From NCBI GenBank assembly GCA_902786855.1, contig CADAEH010000004.1:62001-126000 (forward strand): 64,000 nucleotides of DNA. Reading direction: 5' to 3'. Below are positions 1 to 9,549 of the stretch, in pieces (the stretch's first letter is position 1; the number at the start of each line of letters is the position of its first letter). Under the pieces are notes generated by a model. It searched no databases. It was not told the origin of the DNA and worked only from the letters and a program-made list of their open reading frames with translations. The stretch comes from an uncultured Eubacteriales bacterium. Lineage in GTDB: Bacteria; Bacillota; Clostridia; Peptostreptococcales; Anaerovoracaceae. A program made the position numbers and the translations under genes.

Positions 1-1610
1 AAAGAAGATTCCAGAAGGTACTGATCGATCAGCCGTCCGTAGAGGAAACCGTTTCGATACTCAGAGGCCTCAAGGAAAAGTTTGAGATCCATCACGGCGT
101 CAGGATCACTGACAGCGCTCTTATTGCATGCGCTACTCTGTCAGACAGATATATCACAGACAGGTTCCTGCCTGATAAGGCGATAGACCTTATGGATGAA
201 GCTGCAGCAAGGATCAGAACTGAGATCGACAGCATGCCTTCAGAACTCGATGAGATCTCACGTAAGATAATGCAGCTGGAGATCGAAAAACAGGCCCTCA
301 GCAAGGAAGATGAGGATGATAAGGGTGCAAAATCAAGACTGGCTGCTCTTGAGCATGAGCTCGCAGAGCTTAAGGATAAGAGTGCCGGCATGAGAGCTCA
401 GTGGGAGAATGAAAAGCAGGATATCCTTGACATCAAAAACCTCAAAGAACAGATCGAAAACATCAAGCTCGAGATCGAAGACGCGGAGAGACAGTATGAT
501 CTTGAAAAGCTCGCGGAGCTCAAGAATGGTGTTTTGCCAGACCTCGTAAAACAGCTTGAGGAGAAAAAGGCGAGAGCTGATGCGGCAAAGGAAGAGAGAC
601 TGCTTCAGGAAGAAGTCACAGAAGATGAGATCGCAGAGGTCATATCCGCCTGGACAGGGATCCCTGTAAGCAAGCTCGTCGAAACAGAAAGAGATAAACT
701 GCTCAGGCTGCCTGATATACTGCACAAGAGAGTTATAGGTCAGGATGAGGGCATCCAGGCTGTATCTGAAGCCATACTGCGTGCAAGAGCCGGACTCAAA
801 GATGAGAACAGGCCGATAGGATCTTTCATATTCCTCGGACCTACGGGCGTAGGAAAGACTGAGCTGGCAAAGGCACTTTCAGAGGCACTTTTCGACAGTG
901 AGAGGAACATGATCCGTATAGACATGTCAGAGTATATGGAGAAACACTCAGTCTCCAGACTGGTCGGAGCGCCTCCGGGGTATGTGGGTTATGATGAGGG
1001 CGGTCAGCTGACTGAGGCTGTGCGCCGCAAGCCTTACAGCGTAATTCTTTTCGACGAAATAGAAAAGGCTCATCCTGATGTGTTCAACATATTGCTCCAG
1101 TTACTTGATGACGGCAGGCTTACTGACAATCAGGGCAGAACAGTCGACTGCAAGAACACGATAGTGATCATGACATCCAATATCGGAAGTGCTGATCTTC
1201 TTGATAACATGAAAGAGGATGGTACGATCGATCCTGAGATAGAGGCACAGGTTGAAGGACAGCTGAGAAACTACTTCAGACCGGAATTCCTCAACAGAAT
1301 AGATGACATAATCACATTCACACCGCTCACTAGAGAGCAGATCAAAGGCATCATCAGCCTGCAGCTTGAGGATATCAAGGAGAGACTCAAAGACAGGGAA
1401 ATCACTGTCGACGTCACTGATGCCGCGCTCGAGTTCATAGCGGATGAAGCATATGAACCGCAGTACGGTGCGAGACCTGTGAACCGTTATCTGTCGAAAC
1501 ATGTTGAGACAGAAATAGCCAGGGGAATCATACGCGGCGATATAGTCGACGGACAGAACCTGACGATCGATACAGACGGCACACAGCTGACATATACCAG
1601 CGAGAAATAA
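1..1610 (+). CDS. clpB: ATP-dependent disaggregase ClpB, C-terminal part (5' truncated by window edge)
   Basis: Hsp100 AAA+ chaperone that threads aggregated proteins through a hexameric pore together with DnaK. The reading frame is open from base 3 and encodes 535 residues of a protein that is usually about 860, so the N domain and most of the first ATPase domain lie outside the window. Visible in order: the end of NBD1 ([15 protein letters not shown]), the long heptad-rich coiled-coil middle domain that separates ClpB from ClpC/ClpA (about bases 230-620), then NBD2 with Walker A GPTGVGKT near base 840, Walker [14 protein letters not shown] near 1045, the pore loop [13 protein letters not shown], and the Arg-finger region [11 protein letters not shown]. 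It is followed by a hairpin terminator. The family call is secure; the 5' regulatory region (CIRCE/HrcA or CtsR sites) is not visible. Confidence 0.96.
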   Translation, partial: RRFQKVLIDQPSVEETVSILRGLKEKFEIHHGVRITDSALIACATLSDRYITDRFLPDKAIDLMDEAAARIRTEIDSMPSELDEISRKIMQLEIEKQALSKEDEDDKGAKSRLAALEHELAELKDKSAGMRAQWENEKQDILDIKNLKEQIENIKLEIEDAERQYDLEKLAELKNGVLPDLVKQLEEKKARADAAKEERLLQEEVTEDEIAEVISAWTGIPVSKLVETERDKLLRLPDILHKRVIGQDEGIQAVSEAILRARAGLKDENRPIGSFIFLGPTGVGKTELAKALSEALFDSERNMIRIDMSEYMEKHSVSRLVGAPPGYVGYDEGGQLTEAVRRKPYSVILFDEIEKAHPDVFNILLQLLDDGRLTDNQGRTVDCKNTIVIMTSNIGSADLLDNMKEDGTIDPEIEAQVEGQLRNYFRPEFLNRIDDIITFTPLTREQIKGIISLQLEDIKERLKDREITVDVTDAALEFIADEAYEPQYGARPVNRYLSKHVETEIARGIIRGDIVDGQNLTIDTDGTQLTYTSEK

Positions 1611-1641
1611 AAACGAATCGTCCGGCAGTAACAGATTTGAA

Positions 1642-1677
1642 AAGGGCACACCCGGTATGGGCGTGCCCTTGTTGTTT
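1642..1677 (+). terminator. Rho-independent terminator after clpB, possibly bidirectional
   Basis: Twelve-base arms at 1642-1653 and 1659-1670 pair with a single A-C mismatch around a 5-base loop, followed by a T-rich run (GTTGTTT). It lies between clpB and the convergent corrinoid gene, so it may serve both strands. Confidence 0.75.
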
Positions 1678-1704
1678 CAATGATGATCCTGTATGCTTCA
1701 TCAG

Positions 1705-3504
1705 CTATGACAGGAGCTGTACAGCTTTACGCGCGGCTGCGGCAGCATCAGGAGTATATGCATCCGCTCCGACTTTGTCACAGAATTCCTGAGTGACCGG
1801 AGCTCCTCCTATGAGGATCTTGACCTTATCTCTGATACCGCGATTGACAGCTTCCTGTACCACTCTTTCTATCTCGCCCATGCTTGTTGTGAGCAGGGTA
1901 GAGCATGCGATCATGCCACAGTTATTATCTATTGCCATCTGAACGAAGTCTTCGGCGCCGACATCACAACCTGCATCGATCACTTCGAGGCCGCTGCCCT
2001 CCATCATGATCTTTACCAGATTCTTACCGATATCGTGCAGATCACCGCGTACGGTGCCGAGGCATACCTTACCGGCGGCTCTGACTTCATTATCGGATGT
2101 CAGGAGCGGCTTGAGGATCTCGGTTGCGGAAGACATGCAGTTAGCTGCACGAAGCATCTCAGGCACGAATACCTCACCCAGCGAGAAGTCTTCTCCGAGC
2201 TCGTTCATTCCGCGTACCAGTCCGTCTGTCAGGATGCTTTGGGCGGAAATGCCTGCTTCAAGGGCTGATTCTACAGCTTTGCAGGTCGCGCTTACAGAGC
2301 CATCCTGCAGGGCCTCTGAGACAGCGTCAAGAAGTGTGCCGGATCCCACCGGCATTTCGCCGGCATCGGAAATAGCAGCAGAAACATTTCCTGAAACGGC
2401 ATCCTTGCTGCTGATAAGCGAGAGATCAGTGCTCTCAGGATCATTCATGCAGGCAAACCTGACCGGTCTGGTGATATCTGCTGCAGATGTCAGCGCGGTA
2501 TAGCGCGGCAGGTGATATCCTGCATTATACTTCCTGATCTCATCATCTATCCACGGATCCACATGCTTATATACAGTACCTGCAAGTCCGTATGTTATTG
2601 AAGGAATGTAGTGACCTCCCGGACAGTATTCGTGAAGTGCATCATGGACATAATTGCGTACTTCTTCTTCTCCGGCATCTTCGCGGTCGATAGCAGCGCC
2701 GATGCCGCCCATGAGGACCATCCTGCCTTTAAGACGCCTCTGCAAGGCAGGAATGTCATTTTCAGGCAGAACGCCCTGCCATACCTGTATGCCTATCTCA
2801 GCCATATCTTCTACGATAGGAGCGAGATAAGAGTCAGCATGATGGATGGCTATGACACCTCTTGAGCGTATATATCCGTAGAAACGGCGATAAGGCTCCT
2901 TATAGAATTCACGCCATGTATCAGGATTCATGAAAAGAGCATCCTTGGTGCCCCAGTCATCGTGCGAGAAGATGACATCGGGCTGCAGATTGTCTATCAG
3001 AGTCTTCACATAGGTCAGACGGAACTCGGTGATGTAATCGATGAGCTCGTGCATCTCATCCGGATGATCATACAGGCTTGTGAGTACTTCCTGGAAAGGC
3101 ATCAGAAAGTGGCACTGTTCAAAAATACCGGTGGCCATAAACCCGGCGACCAGCCGTTCATCGCCGGCAAGTTCTCTGACATGGCTGCGGAATGCGGACC
3201 ATTCAGCCTCATTGCTGCAGTTGGCAACGATATCCGGTGCGTGCACATAGTCACGCCAATGGGTAATATCTTTTATTACTTTGTTTTCTGCAGTGACGAT
3301 CGGCATGGATCCCGGTGCATCTGCAGGCCAGTCTACTACTGTTCCCCACAGATCGGTGATGGTAGCTCCGGGGCGTCTGCCCATGTGCAGATATCCTCCT
3401 ATAGGATCGCCCAGAGCCATCTGCAGTGCTTCATACTGGATTAGCTGACGCTCAGGTCTGCCGTCTTCTTTAAGCAGTTCAAGAAATATCTCTTTTGCTG
3501 TCAT
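1705..3504 (-). CDS. UroD-type methyltransferase fused to a corrinoid-binding domain
   Basis: The protein has 599 residues. Residues 1 to about 345 resemble the uroporphyrinogen-decarboxylase/MtaA methyltransferase superfamily. After a linker come a helical cap (about 375-450) and a Rossmann B12-binding domain (about 455-590) carrying the GDLHDIGKN signature, whose His is the lower cobalt ligand in MtaC/MetH-type corrinoid proteins. In known methyltransferase systems the corrinoid protein and the UroD-type enzyme are usually separate chains; here they are one. I chose the ATG at 3504 (MTAKEIFLELL) because it matches the family N-terminus and has AAGG nine bases upstream; the frame stays open to 3576, where it would overlap the upstream gene. 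Likely role: moving methyl groups between a methylated substrate or folate and an acceptor. The substrate cannot be read from sequence. Confidence 0.85.
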   Translation of the reverse strand: MTAKEIFLELLKEDGRPERQLIQYEALQMALGDPIGGYLHMGRRPGATITDLWGTVVDWPADAPGSMPIVTAENKVIKDITHWRDYVHAPDIVANCSNEAEWSAFRSHVRELAGDERLVAGFMATGIFEQCHFLMPFQEVLTSLYDHPDEMHELIDYITEFRLTYVKTLIDNLQPDVIFSHDDWGTKDALFMNPDTWREFYKEPYRRFYGYIRSRGVIAIHHADSYLAPIVEDMAEIGIQVWQGVLPENDIPALQRRLKGRMVLMGGIGAAIDREDAGEEEVRNYVHDALHEYCPGGHYIPSITYGLAGTVYKHVDPWIDDEIRKYNAGYHLPRYTALTSAADITRPVRFACMNDPESTDLSLISSKDAVSGNVSAAISDAGEMPVGSGTLLDAVSEALQDGSVSATCKAVESALEAGISAQSILTDGLVRGMNELGEDFSLGEVFVPEMLRAANCMSSATEILKPLLTSDNEVRAAGKVCLGTVRGDLHDIGKNLVKIMMEGSGLEVIDAGCDVGAEDFVQMAIDNNCGMIACSTLLTTSMGEIERVVQEAVNRGIRDKVKILIGGAPVTQEFCDKVGADAYTPDAAAAARKAVQLLS

Positions 3505-3557
3505 CTCTGTAACCTTGTCCCTTTCACAGACAGAGCGATCGTTTAAAGCTCTGCTTT

Positions 3558-4118
3558 TCAGTCTATAAGTATGCATGATGTAAAAGTCATCGTGCCGCTT
3601 CCGTAGTTATAACCCAATCCGGACCGTGTGCAGACATCGCTCACCAGCAGGCCATATGCCTCCATCGACGGCCAGAGCTTGTCAGGATGACGGCAAGGCC
3701 TGTCAGGATATGTGCACTTACGGCATCTTTTGCAGGCGCCCGCTCCCATTGGCAGACATCCCGGGCGGATCTTGCGTATCTGCCTTACAAGTATATCAAA
3801 ACAAGCCGCGTGCTTCTCAGATATGCTGCGTATCGATGCGATATCAAAATCGTCAGCCAGAGTTCCTGTGGTCTGCACGATGATACCGCGACAAAACCCT
3901 TTTGCCCTTGAAGATATAGCTTCAAGGGAACCGGCGGCAGGCGGACAACTCCAGCTCCTGCCGTAGCTGCGGCAGAGGTCGGCACTGCACATGTCACGTA
4001 CTTCCTGCCTGAACAGCAGGGATTCCATAGAAAGTGAAGCAGCATGTGTGAATCCCGCTTCCTCAGCAAGCTGCAAATAGTCTGATATATTCAGTTCTTC
4101 AGTGGGATTGATAATCAT
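3558..4118 (-). CDS. DUF2284-type cysteine-rich metal-binding protein
   Basis: This 186-residue protein has the DUF2284 cysteine layout: C44 and C49, then the YGRSWSCPP motif with C58, then a ferredoxin-like cluster C129-x2-C132-x2-C135-x6-C142, followed by PSMEAYG and a Gly/Tyr-rich tail (LGYNYGSGT). DUF2284 proteins are uncharacterised but frequently sit beside corrinoid methyltransferases, as here, directly upstream of the UroD-corrinoid fusion with a 53-base gap to that gene's preferred start. A role in cobalt-centre reactivation or electron transfer is an inference. No Shine-Dalgarno is seen upstream of the ATG; a TATAAC sequence lies only 5 bases before it, so a very short leader or a missed promoter is possible. 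Confidence 0.82.
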   Translation of the reverse strand: MIINPTEELNISDYLQLAEEAGFTHAASLSMESLLFRQEVRDMCSADLCRSYGRSWSCPPAAGSLEAISSRAKGFCRGIIVQTTGTLADDFDIASIRSISEKHAACFDILVRQIRKIRPGCLPMGAGACKRCRKCTYPDRPCRHPDKLWPSMEAYGLLVSDVCTRSGLGYNYGSGTMTFTSCILID

Positions 4119-4198
4119 CTTGTGTTATATTTTAAGAGATAAAGGAAGATTAAACAAGGTGGTTGCGGCAATTGCATCAAAGCAGAAGGGACAGGACG

Positions 4199-5422
4199 AT
4201 GGAACTATATTTTCCGCTGGTATTAGACGGGGCGAACGGTACAGAACTTCAGAAAAGAGGATATGACGGAAGCATATGCGCAGAGGCATGGGTACTCGAA
4301 CATCCTGAAGTAATGCAACAGATACAGAGAGAATATGCTGAGGCGGGCAGCGATGTGGTGTACGCTCCGACATTCGGTGCCAACAGGGTAAAGCTGGAAG
4401 AAAACGGTATATTCAATCAGGTATCAGACTATAACAGAAGGCTTGTTGCAATTTCAAAAGAGGCAGTAGCCGGAAAAGCACTGGTCGCCGGGGATATCGC
4501 TACGACAGGAAAATTCCTTGCGCCTGTCGGGGATGTCGCTTTTGCCGAACTCTACGATATATATCATGAGCAGGCAGAGGCTATGGCTGATGCAGGCGTC
4601 GACATGTTCGTTATTGAGACGATAATGACAGTACCTGATGCAAGAGCAGCCCTGCTGGCAGTCAGGGATGTTTCAGACAAACCTGTATTAGTCTCATTTA
4701 CATGTGATGAAAACGGCAGGACTCTCACGGGTACGGATGTCCTTGCGGCACTTATCATCATGCAGGGAATGGGGGTCGATGCTTTTGGTCTCAACTGCAG
4801 TACCGGACCTGACATGATGGTAAAACAGGCTGAAAGACTCAGCGGCTTTGCACGTGTGCCGCTCGCGATCAAACCTAATGCCGGTCTTCCTAAGACCGTA
4901 GATGGCAGAACAGTATATGACTGTACACCTGAAGACTTTGTCAGATATACGGCTGAGTTTGCTGATGCAGGAGCAGCCTTGTTCGGGGGATGCTGCGGCA
5001 CCGGACCTGAGCATATAGCAGCACTGAAAAAATCGCTTGAAGGAGTTGCAATAAAAAGACCGGTACCAGATGACAATACTGAGGGAAAGCTTATCTGTGC
5101 TACAGAGAAAGATGTGTTCATACTGGACAGAGATATCGTTATCAACGATACCATACAGTGCGGACCTGATCTTGAAGACAGGATCAAACAGGCTAACAGG
5201 TCTGAGTCAAAAGTAATAACTATAGAGATAAGGTCGGAAGACGACCTTGACGAGTTTGAATACGCCCAATATGCAATCAGAAAGCCCCTCTGTATCATTT
5301 GCGATGATGCACAGCTGCTAAGTCAGGCTCTGATGCTGTATCAGGGAAGGGCTTTATATGCAGGCAACCTCTCAGATGAGCAGCTTTTACCGCTGATGAG
5401 AAAATATGGCCTTATAGCCTGA
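4199..5422 (+). CDS. Homocysteine S-methyltransferase domain protein with a partial pterin-domain-like tail
   Basis: Residues 1 to about 290 of 407 form a homocysteine methyltransferase barrel like the N-terminal module of MetH: start LVLDGANGTELQ, APTFGANR, and all three zinc cysteines (C200 in GLNCSTGP; C265 and C266 in GGCCGTGP). It should pass a methyl group to homocysteine to give methionine. The last roughly 110 residues are not part of that fold; their end (PLCIICDD, ALMLYQGRALYAG, LMRKYGL) resembles the substrate-loop region of the MetH pterin-binding barrel, but the rest of that barrel and the B12 module are missing. Start at 4199 follows GGGACAGG; an upstream in-frame TTG at 4163 looks less likely. 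Divergent from the corrinoid-protein pair, which could be its methyl donor (inference). Confidence 0.87.
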   Translation: MELYFPLVLDGANGTELQKRGYDGSICAEAWVLEHPEVMQQIQREYAEAGSDVVYAPTFGANRVKLEENGIFNQVSDYNRRLVAISKEAVAGKALVAGDIATTGKFLAPVGDVAFAELYDIYHEQAEAMADAGVDMFVIETIMTVPDARAALLAVRDVSDKPVLVSFTCDENGRTLTGTDVLAALIIMQGMGVDAFGLNCSTGPDMMVKQAERLSGFARVPLAIKPNAGLPKTVDGRTVYDCTPEDFVRYTAEFADAGAALFGGCCGTGPEHIAALKKSLEGVAIKRPVPDDNTEGKLICATEKDVFILDRDIVINDTIQCGPDLEDRIKQANRSESKVITIEIRSEDDLDEFEYAQYAIRKPLCIICDDAQLLSQALMLYQGRALYAGNLSDEQLLPLMRKYGLIA

Positions 5423-5451
5423 AAATTGTTGATCATTGGACTATGCGAATA

Positions 5452-5460
5452 TGATATAAT
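5452..5460 (+). promoter_or_regulatory. Extended -10 element upstream of the cell-wall operon
   Basis: TGATATAAT is a perfect extended -10 (TG-n-TATAAT) lying 54 bases before the proposed start at 5514. No good -35 is seen at the proper distance, as is usual for extended -10 promoters. Confidence 0.5.
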
Positions 5461-5513
5461 TATTATTCGCAGATGTAGTGGATCAGGACACTTTCGCCGT
5501 AAGGCTGATTCAG

Positions 5514-7040
5514 ATGATAAAAATGAAAACTCTGACAAAATACAGACCTCTGATATTCAAACTGGATATAGTTCTCGCTCTGCTGATCGTGGTGTGTATC
5601 TCGGTCAAGTCACCTCCTGCAAAGGTCAGTGCGCTTGAGATAACCAAGACCACGTATAATTCGGCTGCTTTAAAATGGCAGAAAGCAGATAAAGCGGACG
5701 GCTATCATATATACCGGTCTGAAGACGGTGAAAAGTATGAATATATAGGTTCGTCAAGGAGCGCAGATTTCATAGATACAGACCTTAAGACAGGTTCTGT
5801 CTATCAGTATAAGGTGAGCGCTTACAGCGGTGTACGTAACGGAGAGGAGAATAAGGATCCTGTCACTGCAGAGCCTTCTCTTGATAAGCCGAAACTCAAA
5901 GTAGATACCAGTGAGGGTCAGGTCGAACTGGACATAGCAGCGGTTGACGGAGCTACCGGGTATGAGATATTCCGTGACGGAGAGAAGATCAGCAGTCAGG
6001 CAGAGACTACTTATATTGACGATGAAGCTCAGGGTGATGAGTCGCATAGCTATGAGGTCAGGGCTGAGAGAGTTGAGACCGAAAGCGAGAGCGAAGACGA
6101 ACCGGTATACAGTGATTTCAGTAAGCCTGCAGAAGCAACACTCATCTCAGCAGGAAAACTCAGCGCTGAAGTCGACGGAAACAACATACATCTCATATGG
6201 GACGGAAACGAAGAATATTCCACATATAAAATATTCGATGGCAAAGATATACTGACTAAGACTGAATCTACGGAATTTATTCTGGAAGATCCTGAAATCA
6301 ACAGGACATATGATCTCAGACTTATAGGATACGGCGAGGACATCGAAAGCCCTGAAGAGACGTTCAGTTTCAGCATTTCGGAAGAACCGCTTACAACAGA
6401 AGATGCTGTCAATGCTGCCTGTGACTGGGGTGTTGAAATTGCTGAAGACAATTCATTCAACTACGGCACAGGTGACAGAGCGCACAGAAACGGCTGTTAT
6501 TTCTGCGGTACCAATACGGGGCCGGTCAAGAATATTAAAGGCCGGTCAAGGGTAAAAGGTCATTCCTATGAGAAGACCTACTGCTGCAATACTTTTGTGA
6601 CTGCCTGCTTCGCCCACGGCGCAGGTGACCCCGGAGCTCTTGCCCTTTGCGAAAAAGGCAACAGCATAGACATGACAGAGGCCAGCTTCATGAAGATCGG
6701 AGAATGGGATGCTCTCGGTAAGCCATCCATGGCAAACCTTGAACGGGGAGATGTGCTTGTAGGTAACAGAAACATAGGATCAAGCAAGTCACATCATATG
6801 GCTATATATATAGGCGATGGCAAGATAGTCCAGGCAAAGCGAAGCGGCTGGGATGCAGAAAGCATTAATGTCCAGGATCTCTCTTCAAGAAGATACGGGA
6901 AATTCGATTTTGTCATGAGATACCAGGGGACCGGCAGCGGGACGAAACTGGTCATCCATGAATTGAATGATGATCATGCTGATACAGCGCAGGCACAGGG
7001 CCAGAAATCAGAATCGCAAAAGGCTGATGACAGTGAATGA
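5514..7040 (+). CDS. Secreted or anchored protein with fibronectin III-like repeats and a C-terminal NlpC/P60- or CHAP-like domain
   Basis: The protein has 508 residues. A basic start and hydrophobic run (about 10-30) form a signal peptide or membrane anchor. Two clear FN3-like modules follow (WQKADKADGYHIYRS; GATGYEIFRDG), then a third weaker one (STYKIFDG). The last roughly 190 residues look like a papain-fold peptidoglycan hydrolase: Cys in TYCCNTFVTACF, His in SHHMAIYIGDGKIVQA, and a region rich in Gly and Asn. It would cut cell-wall peptides outside the membrane. Start chosen at the ATG at 5514, with AAGG 9 bases upstream; a GTG at 5478 and an ATG at 5523 are alternatives. Its stop overlaps the next ATG by 4 bases, so it is translationally coupled to the precursor-synthesis genes downstream. 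Exact peptidase class is uncertain. Confidence 0.78.
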   Translation: MIKMKTLTKYRPLIFKLDIVLALLIVVCISVKSPPAKVSALEITKTTYNSAALKWQKADKADGYHIYRSEDGEKYEYIGSSRSADFIDTDLKTGSVYQYKVSAYSGVRNGEENKDPVTAEPSLDKPKLKVDTSEGQVELDIAAVDGATGYEIFRDGEKISSQAETTYIDDEAQGDESHSYEVRAERVETESESEDEPVYSDFSKPAEATLISAGKLSAEVDGNNIHLIWDGNEEYSTYKIFDGKDILTKTESTEFILEDPEINRTYDLRLIGYGEDIESPEETFSFSISEEPLTTEDAVNAACDWGVEIAEDNSFNYGTGDRAHRNGCYFCGTNTGPVKNIKGRSRVKGHSYEKTYCCNTFVTACFAHGAGDPGALALCEKGNSIDMTEASFMKIGEWDALGKPSMANLERGDVLVGNRNIGSSKSHHMAIYIGDGKIVQAKRSGWDAESINVQDLSSRRYGKFDFVMRYQGTGSGTKLVIHELNDDHADTAQAQGQKSESQKADDSE

Positions 7041-7852
7041 ATATATTAATTGACGGTTACAATATCAATTATAAGATAACAGGACCGGAGAATGCTGACA
7101 GGACTGCGGTGATCCTTCAGGGCTGGGGCACCGGCTGCGATCTCTATGACTTTGCGGCAGGCTGCATCAATGACGGGATCAGAGTGGTGCAGTTCGATAT
7201 GCCCGGGTTTGGTGAAAGCGATGAACCGGCAGAACCATGGAGACCGGCAGACTATGCAGACTTTTTCTGCAGGTTTATGGAGGCACTGGAGATAAAAAGA
7301 GCAGTGCTGATAGGGCATTCATACGGAGGCAGGGTGATCATCAAGCTTGCAGTGCGTGATGATCTTCCTTTTGATATTGAGAAAATTGTGCTGATCGACA
7401 GTGCCGGCATCATGCCTGAGAGAACACCTGCACAGAAGAGAAAGGTAAAACGCTACAAAATAATGCGTAATTTCCTGACAAGCAAACCTGTGCATGCCAT
7501 GTTCCCGGAGGTCATAGATTATTGGATGAGCCAGCAGGGTTCTGACGATTACAGAAATTCAAGTCCGATCATGAAGAAGTGTCTCGTCATGGCGGTAAAT
7601 GAAGACCAGAGAGATGCACTGCCTGATATAAAGCAGGATACTCTGCTGATATGGGGCAGTCTTGACGACGCTACTCCTATTAGTGACGCTAAGTTAATGG
7701 AAGAGAAGATACCCGGCTCTGCTCTTATAATATTTGAGGGCGCCGGACATTATTCATTCCTTGAAAGGCCTCAGCAGTTCAGAGGTATTATCAGATCATA
7801 CCTTGATGCTGATGCAGAGGCTGCAAAATATGCCGGCGGAGGTGAGTCATGA
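7037..7852 (+). CDS. Alpha/beta-fold hydrolase
   Basis: This 271-residue protein has the full hydrolase triad: nucleophile elbow GHSYGG with Ser95, the acid in WGSLDDATP (about D215), and His in GAGHYSFLERP (about H238). The oxyanion segment LQGWGTG is at 27-33. There is no signal peptide, so it is cytoplasmic. Substrate class cannot be read from sequence: esterase, lactonase and aminopeptidase families share this plan. It overlaps by ATGA with both neighbours, a secreted wall hydrolase upstream and a MurF-like ligase downstream, which points to a job in peptidoglycan precursor metabolism (inference). Confidence 0.88.
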   Translation: MNILIDGYNINYKITGPENADRTAVILQGWGTGCDLYDFAAGCINDGIRVVQFDMPGFGESDEPAEPWRPADYADFFCRFMEALEIKRAVLIGHSYGGRVIIKLAVRDDLPFDIEKIVLIDSAGIMPERTPAQKRKVKRYKIMRNFLTSKPVHAMFPEVIDYWMSQQGSDDYRNSSPIMKKCLVMAVNEDQRDALPDIKQDTLLIWGSLDDATPISDAKLMEEKIPGSALIIFEGAGHYSFLERPQQFRGIIRSYLDADAEAAKYAGGGES

Positions 7853-9492
7853 TAGTAAGGACACTGATCACAGCCGCTCTGGCTGTTCCGGCTTTCTGGC
7901 TGACAATGAGATACAACATGCACATGTTCCAGCTGAATGTATATATCAATGGTGAGCAGCGTGCCTGGATAAAGAAGAATTTTCACCTCCAGTGGATACT
8001 GGTTTTCGCTATGGGGCTTGGTATCGCCCGCATGCTGGCAGTTCTTACGAAAGCAGACTGGCTCATGTGGGTGCTGGATGCACTTATCTGGCTGACCCTC
8101 ATTACAATCATCCTGGTCTACAGGGTGATGAAGGATATGCATCAGAAGAAAAAGCTGGTATTCACCCCGAGAGTGAAGAGAATGGTCGCATGCATCATGG
8201 TCCTGTGTGTGTTATTCCTTACAGCAGCGATCCTTATCGGAGGACTCATTTCTGTGAGCGGTGCACTGGTATTTCTTGTTGGGTCTCAACTTTGGATGCA
8301 GATGCTCGCAAGAACCATCAACCAGCCGATCGAGAAAGGTGTCAATCAGCATTATATCAATGATGCAAAGCGTATTCTTAAGAGCAATCAGGACATAACT
8401 GTCATAGGTGTTACCGGCAGTTACGGTAAAACCAGTGTCAAGTTTTTCCTTCAGACACTGCTTCAGCAGAAGTATAGTGTCCTGGTGACTCCGGAGAGCT
8501 ACAACACACCTATGGGTGTTGTTATAACCATAAGAAAGCACATGAAGCCTTCACATGAAATATTTGTGTGCGAGATGGGGGCCAGATACGTTGGTGAGAT
8601 CAAGGAGATCTGTGATATAGTGCACCCTCATCACGGCGTTATAACATCCATCGGACCTCAGCATCTTGATACATTCGGAAGCATTGAGAACATCAAGAAG
8701 ACGAAATTTGAACTTGCAGATGAACTTCCGGAAGGCGGTATGCTTTTCCTGAACGGTGACAATGTATATATAAACGACTACCTGGATTCACGTGGCGGAG
8801 ACACAGGGGCGGCTGATAATGGCCTTGCCGGAGCCAGAAAGACCGGTGGATACGGAAATGTGACATTCTACTATTCAGAATCCGATGGAGTAGGATATAC
8901 CGCTTCAGATGTAAAGGTGTCAAGTCTGGGTACTGAGTTTACCGTGACAGCACCTGACGGAGAATCTGAAAGGTACCAGATGAAACTGATAGGAGCACAT
9001 AATGTGATCAATGTCATGGGCGCTGTTGCAGTTGCGAACAGGTTCGGGATAGCGCTTAAAGATCTCAGGATACCTGTAAGACGGCTGCGCCCGGCACCGC
9101 ACAGGATGGAGATGAAAGAAAACGGCGACGTCACGATAATCGATGATGCTTACAATTCAAATCCTATCGGCTCAAGAGCTGCTGTCGAGACACTGGCTCT
9201 GTTTGACGGGATCAGGATCCTCATAACACCTGGAATGGTAGAGCTCGGAGAGGAGGAAGCGGAGTATAACCGTTTATTCGGTACATACGCTGCTGACTGC
9301 TGCGACTGGATACTTCTTGTCGGAGCAAAACATACAGAACCTATCAGAGAAGGCATAATGAGCAAAGGATTCTCTGAAAAGAGATGCCTCACTTTCGACA
9401 AGGTCGAAGATGCGATCAATTACGCCTATAAGATAAAAGGGCAGGGGCACAAATACATACTGCTCGAAAACGATCTGCCTGACAATTACTGA
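7849..9492 (+). CDS. Mur ligase (MurF-like) with an N-terminal multi-span membrane domain
   Basis: The family reaction is ATP-dependent joining of D-Ala-D-Ala to UDP-MurNAc-tripeptide. In this 547-residue protein the ligase module starts at about residue 180: P-loop GVTGSYGKTS (187-196), CEMGARYVGEI, and ITSIGPQHLDTFGS, followed by a C-terminal domain (DDAYNSNP near residue 430). The first roughly 155 residues hold about four to five hydrophobic helices (near 5-20, 48-64, 72-92, 111-131, 133-148), which soluble MurF enzymes lack; total length exceeds the usual 450. The N-terminal region could hold the ligase at the membrane near MraY. It is translationally coupled to the upstream hydrolase (ATGA) and lies 57 bases before ddl. 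Whether it is the cell's only MurF or a paralogue cannot be decided here; no other murF is in the window. Confidence 0.86.
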   Translation: MIVRTLITAALAVPAFWLTMRYNMHMFQLNVYINGEQRAWIKKNFHLQWILVFAMGLGIARMLAVLTKADWLMWVLDALIWLTLITIILVYRVMKDMHQKKKLVFTPRVKRMVACIMVLCVLFLTAAILIGGLISVSGALVFLVGSQLWMQMLARTINQPIEKGVNQHYINDAKRILKSNQDITVIGVTGSYGKTSVKFFLQTLLQQKYSVLVTPESYNTPMGVVITIRKHMKPSHEIFVCEMGARYVGEIKEICDIVHPHHGVITSIGPQHLDTFGSIENIKKTKFELADELPEGGMLFLNGDNVYINDYLDSRGGDTGAADNGLAGARKTGGYGNVTFYYSESDGVGYTASDVKVSSLGTEFTVTAPDGESERYQMKLIGAHNVINVMGAVAVANRFGIALKDLRIPVRRLRPAPHRMEMKENGDVTIIDDAYNSNPIGSRAAVETLALFDGIRILITPGMVELGEEEAEYNRLFGTYAADCCDWILLVGAKHTEPIREGIMSKGFSEKRCLTFDKVEDAINYAYKIKGQGHKYILLENDLPDNY

Positions 9493-9549
9493 TCTGTCGA
9501 CCCGGAAGATTTCTGTTTTGACAGATTCCGATAATCGGAGGGACATCAT

